Translations under genes and position numbers: made by a program
Shown here: positions 6,979 through 13,141 of the stretch, in pieces
Layout of the letters: every line of letters starts with the position of its first letter
Numbering within the stretch: the stretch's first letter is position 1
The notes under the pieces: model-generated
The model's input: only the letters and a program-made list of their open reading frames with translations
Databases searched by the model: none
Told to the model about the DNA's origin: nothing
From: Candidatus Competibacteraceae bacterium
GTDB taxonomy: Bacteria; Pseudomonadota; Gammaproteobacteria; Competibacterales; Competibacteraceae
Assembly: GCA_007120095.1 (NCBI GenBank)
Contig: SKOM01000171.1
Span: forward strand, 1-13,141
Length of the DNA stretch: 13,141 nucleotides
Reading direction: 5' to 3'

Positions 6979-6999
6979 CTCACCGAGCCACTCGGTGAG
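6979..6999. terminator. hairpin in the convergent TRIC-selO gap
   Basis: CTCACCGAG (6979-6987) and CTCGGTGAG (6991-6999) form a perfect 9-bp stem with a CCA loop. It sits between two convergent genes, where a bidirectional terminator would be expected. Neither side has a run of T, so intrinsic termination would be weak. The structure is clear; the role is inferred. Confidence 0.45.
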
Positions 7000-7081
7000 A
7001 AAGTCGGACGATCATCGCTGACACGGGCTTCTGGCTGGCACTGGTAAATCGGCGCAATCACTGGCATTCGGCAGCCGTTGC

Positions 7082-8641
7082 TCAAGAACTGCACGACAAC
7101 ATAGAACAGCCGGGACGGTTACGCGCCCAATCCGGGCGTTTCTCGGCAAAACGCTCACAGCCGGGCTGCTGCTCATAGGGACGCCGCAGCATGTCCTGTA
7201 ATTGGTGAATCAATGTGTAATCCCCCTGCTCGGCAAGGTCAATTGCCTCCTGTGCTAAGTAATTGCGTAACACATAGAGGGGATTGGTCGTGTTCATGCG
7301 TTGCTGGCGATCCGCCGCCGGTACATCATCCTGACGCGCTCTAATGGCATAACGGCTCAGCCATTCCAATAATTCCGGCTCATGCTGGTGACGCTTGGCC
7401 GCATTGTAAAACGCCGGTTCCACGGGGCCAAGATCGGGAGCGTCCAGATCAACGGCAGCCAGTCCACGGAAAAACAAGGTCATGTCAATCTCGGCATCTT
7501 GCAATAAGCGCTGCAATGTCCCGACCAAATCGGCATCCTCAGTTCGCCATTCCAGCAAGCCTAATTTCGCCGTCAGCATCTGCGCGTAGCCGTTTTCAAA
7601 TTCCTCCACAAAGCGATCAAGACCGCTCTGTAATGCCGCAGTGTCAGTCAACACGGTGGACAGGGCATTAGCCAACTGCACCAGATTCCAGTGGGCGATA
7701 GCCGGTTGCTGACCGAAGCGATAGCGGCGTTCCATAGCATCGGTGGTGTTCGGTGTCCAATTAAAATCAAAATTATCCACCCAGCCATAAGGGCCATAAT
7801 CAATGGTCAGACCGAGGATGGATAAATTATCCGTGTTCATCACCCCGTGGACAAACCCCACCCGCTGCCACTCCACCATCAATCGGGCGGTGCGGACACA
7901 CACTTCCTCAAACCAGTCGGCGCGGCGGGTTTCTGGGGTTCCGCTCAGCGTGGGGAAATCACGGCGGATGGTGAAATCCACCAGCCGTTCTAATAGCGCA
8001 TAGTCCTCGCGGGCGGCGAAAATTTCAAAATTACCAAAACGAATGAATGACGGTGACACCCGACACACCACGGCACCGGGTTCCGGGCGCGGATTGCCAT
8101 CGTAGAGCATATCGCGAATCACCTGATCCCCGGTGCCGATCAAACACAGGGCCCGGGTGGTCGGCACCCCAAGATGGTGCATGGCTTCGCTGCACAGAAA
8201 TTCCCGCAGTGAGGAACGTAACACCGCCCGGCCATCGGCGCTGCGCGAATAGGGGGTACGCCCTGCACCTTTGAGTTGTAACTCCCAGCGCTGACCCGTT
8301 TGCGTGACCACCTCACCGAGATTAATGGCTCGACCGTCGCCGAGTTGCCCGGCCCAGACACCGAATTGATGCCCGCCATAACACGCGGCATACGCCTGCA
8401 TTCCGTCCAGCAGACGATTGCCGGCGAAGGTCTCGACAAATTCGCGTGATTGCACATCATCATGGCTCAGCCCGAGTGACGCCGCCATTTCGGCAGACCA
8501 GGCAATCAGCGCCGGAGCCGGGGCCGGGGTGGGGTCTACCCATGAATAACAGGCATGGTGAACCGCACGCGGATGGTTGCCCGATTGCCGATCAGCCGGC
8601 AGCTCGCGTACAAAGGCATTGTCAAACATCAAGGATCGCAT
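7082..8641 (-). CDS. selO: SelO/YdiU, protein adenylyltransferase (AMPylase)
   Basis: SelO has a kinase fold that binds ATP in a flipped orientation and transfers AMP, not phosphate, to protein Ser/Thr/Tyr residues, with roles in redox homeostasis. The 519-residue length fits bacterial members. Family motifs are clear: LQLKGAGRTPYSR with Lys-124, LRSSLREFLCSEAM, and HGVMNTDNLSILGLTIDYGP. The last holds Asp-271, Asn-272 and Asp-281, with the same 10-residue spacing as the catalytic and metal-binding Asp of characterised SelO proteins. The protein ends in CSS; this third-from-last Cys is where animal SelO has selenocysteine. It is followed directly by a TGA stop, and no Sec insertion is implied. 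The start at 8641 is supported by GAGG at minus-strand bases 8649-8646, 4 nt before ATG; a second in-frame ATG lies at 8629. It is divergent from the HAD gene across a 127-bp gap. Confidence 0.96.
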   Translation of the reverse strand: MRSLMFDNAFVRELPADRQSGNHPRAVHHACYSWVDPTPAPAPALIAWSAEMAASLGLSHDDVQSREFVETFAGNRLLDGMQAYAACYGGHQFGVWAGQLGDGRAINLGEVVTQTGQRWELQLKGAGRTPYSRSADGRAVLRSSLREFLCSEAMHHLGVPTTRALCLIGTGDQVIRDMLYDGNPRPEPGAVVCRVSPSFIRFGNFEIFAAREDYALLERLVDFTIRRDFPTLSGTPETRRADWFEEVCVRTARLMVEWQRVGFVHGVMNTDNLSILGLTIDYGPYGWVDNFDFNWTPNTTDAMERRYRFGQQPAIAHWNLVQLANALSTVLTDTAALQSGLDRFVEEFENGYAQMLTAKLGLLEWRTEDADLVGTLQRLLQDAEIDMTLFFRGLAAVDLDAPDLGPVEPAFYNAAKRHQHEPELLEWLSRYAIRARQDDVPAADRQQRMNTTNPLYVLRNYLAQEAIDLAEQGDYTLIHQLQDMLRRPYEQQPGCERFAEKRPDWARNRPGCSMLSCSS

Positions 8642-8768
8642 AGCACCTCAACACAGTCATTCAGCAAGAAGAAAGTACGCTGGCAACCACAATGGCTGAT
8701 GCCTCAACTTGGCGAATCCAACGTCCGCGGGTTAGAGTGCAAATTGGTTCAACAATTCGGATGCTGGC

Positions 8769-9449
8769 ATGGTACGCACCCCGATCACTCATATCATTTA
8801 CGATGTAGACGGCTTATTATTAGACACGGAACGCTTTTACACCGAGGTCACCCAGAGCATCGTGGCCCCTTATGGTAAAACCTTTGACTGGTCATACAAG
8901 CGGCACATGATCGGTCGTGCTGCTTTAGATTCAGCACGCTATCTGGTTGAAGCCCTCGATTTGCCGATCACGCCCCAGGAGTATTTGCAGCAACGCGAGG
9001 CGCTGCTGCAAGAGCGCTTCCCTGAAGCGGAACCTCTGCCTGGAGCTCAACGCCTCACTGAGCATTTTCACGCACACGGCATCCCTCAAGCGGTAGCCAC
9101 CAGCTCCAGCAGCACGCTGTTTACTCTCAAAACGCAACGGCATCAAAACTGGTTTAAACGGTTCGATTGCATTGTCACGGGCGATGACCCTGAAGTACAG
9201 CGCGGCAAACCCGCCCCGGATATTTTCCTGCTTGCAGCCCAGCGCCTGGGGGCGCAACCTCAGCAATGTCTGGTCTTCGAAGACGCTCCTTCGGGGATGC
9301 AGGCCGCACTGGCCGCCGGGATGTCCGTCGTGGTGGTGCCCGATCCGAATATGGATCGCGGGGTATATCAGCCCGCCCAGCAGATTTTAACCACGCTGCA
9401 TGAGTTCAAGCCAAGCGACTGGGGATTGCCTGATCTGCCTGATCAATAA
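8769..9449 (+). CDS. HAD-superfamily phosphatase, probable pseudouridine-5'-phosphatase
   Basis: The 226-residue protein has all four HAD motifs: DVDGLLLDTE with nucleophile Asp-12 and acid/base Asp-14, TSS (111-113), Lys-147 in GKPAPDIF, and FEDAPSG with Glu-171/Asp-172. The helical cap lies between residues 21 and about 90. Beyond the motifs, the stretches THIIYDVDGLLLDTERFY, TGDDPEVQRGKPAPDIFL and CLVFEDAPSGMQAALAAGM closely follow eukaryotic HDHD1/PUDP as I remember it. That enzyme dephosphorylates pseudouridine 5'-phosphate in modified-nucleoside turnover. The substrate remains an inference, because HAD-IA family members can be promiscuous. The ribosome site before ATG 8769 is weak. It appears to be a monocistronic gene 145 bp upstream of the hydrogenase operon. 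Confidence 0.82.
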   Translation: MVRTPITHIIYDVDGLLLDTERFYTEVTQSIVAPYGKTFDWSYKRHMIGRAALDSARYLVEALDLPITPQEYLQQREALLQERFPEAEPLPGAQRLTEHFHAHGIPQAVATSSSSTLFTLKTQRHQNWFKRFDCIVTGDDPEVQRGKPAPDIFLLAAQRLGAQPQQCLVFEDAPSGMQAALAAGMSVVVVPDPNMDRGVYQPAQQILTTLHEFKPSDWGLPDLPDQ

Positions 9450-9594
9450 ACCGATTTAAAACCATCGCGGCCATGCCCACGATCTACGCTTCCGGTGATA
9501 CCCCCTCTTGGAACGGCTCGGCTTGATCAGGCTCAAAGTATTAGCCGACTAACCCAGGTATGCTGTGATTATCAGCGTCTAACCGGAGCAGATC

Positions 9595-11394
9595 ATGCCC
9601 GATATCGAAAGGGTTGTCCACGCGGCAGCCGCCCGTTATGAACACGATGCCACACAGTTGTTGCAAATCCTCATCGCTGTGCAGGATGAACTCGGCTATC
9701 TTTCTCCCCCTGCACTGACGGCCATCGCCACCACCCTGAATATTCCTCGCTCACGAGTACAGGGGGTGGCCGGTTTCTACAGTTTTCTCTACACCGAGCC
9801 GGTAGGACGCTATCGGATTTTATTTGCCGACAACATCACCGACCGGATGCTGGGCGCACCGCTGCTATTGGATGAATTATGCCGCAAACTCTGGCTTGAA
9901 CGCGGCAAACTGTCCGAGGATGGCTTAGTCAGCATCGACACCACGTCCTGCACCGGTCTGTGCGATCAAGGCCCGGCGTTATTGGTCAACGGTCGCGTTG
10001 TCACCCGCGTGGATCATCGGCGGATTAACCGCATTGCTGAATTGGTGCGCCGACAAGTGCCGGTGGAGGATTGGCCCGCCGAATTTTTCCATATCGACGA
10101 CAACATCTGCCGCCGCGATGCTTTGCTCGGCACCCCGTTCAAACCGGGCAGCGCCCTTATTGCGGCCATGCGGCTCGGTCGCAATGACTGGTTGCAGGAA
10201 ATGCACAAGTCCAAGCTGCGCGGTCGGGGCGGTGCGGGCTTTACCACGGCGGTCAAATGGACCGGCTGCCGTGACGCCCCAGGGCAACAGAAGGTCATTG
10301 TCTGTAATGCCTATGAAGGCGAACCGGGTACGTTTAAAGATCGAGTATTACTCAACAGCTTTGCCGATCATGTCTTTGAAGGCATGACGCTGGCCTCGTG
10401 GGCGACGGGGGCGCAATTGGGCCTGGTGTATTTGCGTGGTGAGTACCGCTATTTATGGCCGGCTTTACATGAGGTACTGGAACGGCGTCGCGCCGCCGGG
10501 CTATTAGGTAAAGCCATTCTCGGGACTCCAGGGTTTGATTTTGATATCCAGTTCCATCTGGGAGCGGGTTCCTATGTCTGTGGTGAAGAAACCGCACTGC
10601 TGGAATCCCTGGAAGGCAAACGCGGCACCCCACGGATTCGCCCGCCCTTCCCCGTAGTGCGCGGTTATCTGGGTCGGCCGACGGTGGTCAATAATGTCGA
10701 AACGCTGGCCAAGACCTGTCTGATTGCCCTGCAAGGGGGATCGGCCTTTGCGGCCACGGGTACCCGTCAATCCACCGGCACCAAATTACTTTCCGTATCG
10801 GGCGATTGCGCCGCCCCCGGCATTTATGAATATCCGTTCGGGGTCAGCATCGCCAAAGTGCTGGACGATTGCGGGGCCAGCGATACCCAGGCGGTACAAG
10901 TCGGCGGAGCATCCGGCATGATGATGGCAACTTATGAATTTCACCGCAGTATCGCTTGTGAAGATGTGCCCTCCGCCGGGGCGTTTATGGTGTTTGATTC
11001 CAGCCGTGATCCCTTCGAAATCGCCCATAATTTTGTCGATTTCTTTGTTCACGAAAGCTGCGGTTTTTGCACGCCTTGTCGTTTAGGAACGACATTGCTC
11101 AAAGGCTATATGGACAAAATCGCGCGCGGTTACGGCGCTAAGGTCGATTTGGCCGATATCGATTGGGTCAATCGCCTGTTAAAAAATGCCAGCCATTGCG
11201 GTCTGGGCACGACGGCACCGAACCCAGTCGTGGACACCTTGGTGAAATTCCGCCCGGCCTATGAACGCCGGATGCAGTCCCTGGATTTCGAACCGGCTTT
11301 TGATCTCGATGCGGAACTGGAAACCGCGCGACGGCTGACCGGGCGCGCCGATCCGGCTGCTTATCTCAATGGTAATAATGAGGCAAGACCATGA
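9595..11394 (+). CDS. hoxF: HoxF, diaphorase subunit of NAD-reducing [NiFe] hydrogenase (NuoE-NuoF fusion)
   Basis: HoxF binds FMN and NAD(H) and passes electrons to or from the hydrogenase half through HoxU. The 599-residue protein joins a NuoE-like domain (about 1-155) to a NuoF-like domain (about 170-560), as in the Cupriavidus soluble hydrogenase, so no separate hoxE is expected. Visible motifs are the glycine-rich GRGGAGF (210-216), the FMN/NADH loop CNAYEGEPGTFKDR, GAGSYVCGEE (323-332), and the [4Fe-4S] ligands Cys-489/492/495 with Cys-535. Two oddities are visible. Only the second pair of NuoE-type cysteines remains (Cys-119, Cys-123), and the usual Asp of NADEGEPG is Tyr-240. GGAG (9585-9588) sits 6 nt before the ATG. 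The end overlaps hoxU by ATGA. No clear promoter is seen upstream. Confidence 0.95.
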   Translation: MPDIERVVHAAAARYEHDATQLLQILIAVQDELGYLSPPALTAIATTLNIPRSRVQGVAGFYSFLYTEPVGRYRILFADNITDRMLGAPLLLDELCRKLWLERGKLSEDGLVSIDTTSCTGLCDQGPALLVNGRVVTRVDHRRINRIAELVRRQVPVEDWPAEFFHIDDNICRRDALLGTPFKPGSALIAAMRLGRNDWLQEMHKSKLRGRGGAGFTTAVKWTGCRDAPGQQKVIVCNAYEGEPGTFKDRVLLNSFADHVFEGMTLASWATGAQLGLVYLRGEYRYLWPALHEVLERRRAAGLLGKAILGTPGFDFDIQFHLGAGSYVCGEETALLESLEGKRGTPRIRPPFPVVRGYLGRPTVVNNVETLAKTCLIALQGGSAFAATGTRQSTGTKLLSVSGDCAAPGIYEYPFGVSIAKVLDDCGASDTQAVQVGGASGMMMATYEFHRSIACEDVPSAGAFMVFDSSRDPFEIAHNFVDFFVHESCGFCTPCRLGTTLLKGYMDKIARGYGAKVDLADIDWVNRLLKNASHCGLGTTAPNPVVDTLVKFRPAYERRMQSLDFEPAFDLDAELETARRLTGRADPAAYLNGNNEARP

Positions 11395-12095
11395 ACCGTG
11401 AATTCATGCTCGACGGCCTGCCGGTCGCATTCACCGAAGGGCAAACCATTTTGCAAGCGGCGCGTGCGGCCGGGCGCTATATTCCCTCGCTGTGCTGGCA
11501 TCCTGATTTTCCACCGCACGGTTCCTGCAAACTGTGTATCGTCAAGGCCAACGGTCGCCATGTCTCGGCCTGCGCCCTGCCCGCTCGCGAAGGCATGGAA
11601 GTCGAAAGCGACACCCCGGAAATCAATGGCGAACGGCGTGCCCTGCTGCAAATGCTGTTTGTCGAGGGCAATCATTTCTGCCCTTCTTGTGAAAAAAGCG
11701 GCAACTGCCAACTCCAGGCCCAGGCGTATGAACTGGAAATGACCAGCGCCCGGTTTGATTATCTGTTTCCAGTACGACCCGTTGATGCCTCGCATCCCGA
11801 TATTCTGCTGGATTTTAACCGCTGTATCTTTTGCGAGCTGTGCGTGCGCGCCAGCCGCGATGTTGACGGCAAGCATATTTTTGCCTTGACTGAGCGTGGT
11901 ATTCACAAGCATCTGGTGGTGAACGCCGAGTCGGGACGGCTGAGCGATACGGATTTTGCGGCGGATGACTTAGCCGCCCATATCTGTCCGGTCGGGGTGA
12001 TTTTGCATAAGCGGGTCGGGTTTCAGCGCCCCATCGGTCAGCGCGATTATGACCACGAGCCGATCAGCCAAGTGGCTATGGAGGAATCGTCGTGA
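11391..12095 (+). CDS. hoxU: HoxU, iron-sulfur electron-transfer subunit of NAD-reducing hydrogenase
   Basis: HoxU wires the diaphorase HoxF to the hydrogenase HoxYH and corresponds to the N-terminal part of NuoG. The 234-residue protein shows a complete ligand set. A [2Fe-2S] ferredoxin-like site uses Cys-35/46/49/61. The His-Cys3 [4Fe-4S] site uses His-95 and Cys-97/100/106. A further [4Fe-4S] site uses Cys-145/148/151 with Cys-199 (CPVG). Length matches the family. The ATG overlaps the hoxF stop and the TGA overlaps the hoxY GTG, so translation of the three genes is probably coupled. Confidence 0.96.
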   Translation: MNREFMLDGLPVAFTEGQTILQAARAAGRYIPSLCWHPDFPPHGSCKLCIVKANGRHVSACALPAREGMEVESDTPEINGERRALLQMLFVEGNHFCPSCEKSGNCQLQAQAYELEMTSARFDYLFPVRPVDASHPDILLDFNRCIFCELCVRASRDVDGKHIFALTERGIHKHLVVNAESGRLSDTDFAADDLAAHICPVGVILHKRVGFQRPIGQRDYDHEPISQVAMEESS

Positions 12096-12637
12096 GCGCG
12101 CCGGAAAAAACTCGCGTAGCAACGGCCTCATTGGCCGGCTGCTTCGGTTGTCACATGTCGCTGCTGGACATCGACGAACATTTGTTTGAGCTGGTCGAGA
12201 AGGTGGAATTCGACCGCTCGCCGCTGACCGATATTAAACACTGCGGTGCCTGTGAGATCGGACTGATCGAGGGTGGGGTGTGCAATGCTGAAAACATCCA
12301 TGTTCTGCGTGAATTCCGCCAGCACTGCAAAATTCTGGTTGCAGTCGGTGCCTGTGCGATTAACGGCGGGCTACCCGCCCAGCGCAATTATTTCAAACTC
12401 GATGATTGTTTGCGCCAGGTGTATCAATACCGCATCGGCATGACCGATGCCGGTATTCCCGATGATCCCGAACTGCCGCTGTTGCTGGAGCGTGTCCATC
12501 CGATTCATGAAATCGTTCGGGTGGATTATTTTCTTCCCGGCTGTCCACCCTCGGGTGAGGCGATCTGGAGTTTTCTCTCCGATCTGCTGGCCGGGCGCAC
12601 TCCCCGGCTGCCGTATTCACTGATGCATTTTGATTGA
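12092..12637 (+). CDS. hoxY: HoxY, small subunit of NAD-reducing [NiFe] hydrogenase
   Basis: HoxY is the electron-transfer small subunit that forms the hydrogenase module with HoxH. The 181-residue protein has the four ligands of the proximal [4Fe-4S] cluster: Cys-17 and Cys-20 (GCFGC), Cys-88 (GACA) and Cys-151 (PGCPP). The HCGACEIGLIEGGV segment is typical of this group. It is compact, lacks a Tat signal and has no medial or distal cluster region, as expected for a cytoplasmic bidirectional enzyme. The start is GTG 12092, overlapping the hoxU stop as GTGA, with a strong GGAGG (12080-12084) 7 nt upstream. hoxH follows after 10 nt. Confidence 0.95.
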   Translation: MSAPEKTRVATASLAGCFGCHMSLLDIDEHLFELVEKVEFDRSPLTDIKHCGACEIGLIEGGVCNAENIHVLREFRQHCKILVAVGACAINGGLPAQRNYFKLDDCLRQVYQYRIGMTDAGIPDDPELPLLLERVHPIHEIVRVDYFLPGCPPSGEAIWSFLSDLLAGRTPRLPYSLMHFD

Positions 12638-12647
12638 GGTCAATCCT

Positions 12648-13141
12648 ATGACTGCCGAACTGGAAACCGCTGCCCACCGTGACCGCCTGCGCCGTGTGGT
12701 GATCGATCCGGTGTCGCGTGTGGAAGGCCATGGCCGGGTCACCTTGCTGCTGGACGACGACGATCACGTTCAGGAAGCGCGGTTACACATCGTTGAGTTT
12801 CGCGGCTTTGAGGTGTTTATCCAGGGTCGGCCTTACTGGGAAATTCCGGTCATGGTGCAGCGTCTGTGCGGTATTTGTCCGGTCAGCCACCATCTGGCGG
12901 CATCCAAGGCGCTGGATCATGTGGTGGGAGCTACCCAGATCACCCCAACAGCGGAGAAAATGCGCCGTCTCATGCACTATGGGCAAATATTACAATCCCA
13001 TGCCCTGCATTTTTTCCATTTGTCCTCTCCGGACTTATTGTTCGGTTTTGACTCCGAGGTCGGGCGGCGCAATATTGTCGGCGTGGCGGCAGCACATCCC
13101 GATATTGCCCGCCAAGGGGTATTACTGCGCAAGTTCGGCCA
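12648..13141 (+). CDS. hoxH: HoxH, [NiFe] catalytic large subunit (partial, 3' end outside window)
   Basis: Only the first 164 codons are present; the frame stays open to the window edge. The large subunit carries the NiFe(CN)2CO active site. The N-terminal nickel ligand motif RLCGICPVSHH is complete, with Cys-74 and Cys-77, and the nearby RVEGHGR (24-30) contains the conserved Glu. The C-terminal ligand pair and the protease-cleaved tail would lie beyond the window. GAGG (12636-12639) lies 8 nt before ATG 12648. It belongs to the same operon as hoxFUY. Confidence 0.95.
   Translation, partial: MTAELETAAHRDRLRRVVIDPVSRVEGHGRVTLLLDDDDHVQEARLHIVEFRGFEVFIQGRPYWEIPVMVQRLCGICPVSHHLAASKALDHVVGATQITPTAEKMRRLMHYGQILQSHALHFFHLSSPDLLFGFDSEVGRRNIVGVAAAHPDIARQGVLLRKFG

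Noticed and set aside
6886..7047. 53-codon frame on the + strand between the channel gene and selO
   Set aside because: It has only a weak ribosome site, contains the 9-bp hairpin, and the peptide is not recognisable. It may be chance or a remnant.
9509..9524. Possible sigma-54 promoter before hoxF (TTGG...GGCTT)
   Set aside because: The GG-to-GC phase is 11 bp, not 12, and the flanking consensus bases are poor. Sigma-54 is known to drive some hox operons, but this match is too weak.

Overview
The window (about 13.1 kb, moderately GC-rich) looks like chromosomal DNA of a diazotrophic gammaproteobacterium. The main reason is a nifL-nifA pair: NifL-controlled, oxygen-tolerant-type NifA without a cysteine linker is typical of that class. 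A Shethna/FeSII-type ferredoxin beside nifB points to an organism that fixes nitrogen with oxygen around, such as Azotobacter-like bacteria, methanotrophs or similar lineages. I cannot name the genus from sequence alone.

Region 1 (1-5379, + strand) is a nitrogen-fixation regulatory and cofactor block. A textbook sigma-54 (-24/-12) promoter precedes nifL, and nifL and nifA overlap by ATGA. The 208-bp nifA-nifB gap holds two TGT-N10-ACA NifA activator sites 24 bp apart and a second sigma-54 core almost identical to the first. nifB (full length, radical SAM plus NifX-like domain) is followed by a 38-codon overlapping small ORF and then an FeSII-like 2Fe-2S ferredoxin. The circuit reads: nitrogen and redox state -> NifL -| NifA -> nifB-fesII, giving NifB-co for the nitrogenase cofactor and probably oxygen protection of nitrogenase.

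Region 2 (5380-9594) is a set of unrelated singletons: a 372-bp non-coding spacer with a hairpin, an NTF2-like SgcJ/EcaC-family protein, a large compound palindrome, a TRIC-type membrane channel, selO on the minus strand (pseudokinase-fold AMPylase), and a HAD phosphatase that closely resembles pseudouridine-5'-phosphatase.

Region 3 (9595-13141, + strand) is the start of a bidirectional NAD-reducing [NiFe] hydrogenase operon, hoxF-hoxU-hoxY-hoxH, with overlapping or closely spaced genes; hoxH runs off the window. HoxF carries a fused NuoE-like N-terminal domain, as in the Cupriavidus-type soluble hydrogenase. The enzyme would exchange electrons between H2 and NAD(H), and could recover H2 released by nitrogenase.

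No tRNA, rRNA, CRISPR array, transposase or integrase was seen. The points most worth following up are the small ORF bridging nifB and fesII, the C9 tract near the nifL start, the NifL H-box substitution, the degenerate NuoE-like domain and Tyr-240 in HoxF, and the compound palindrome at 6187-6236.
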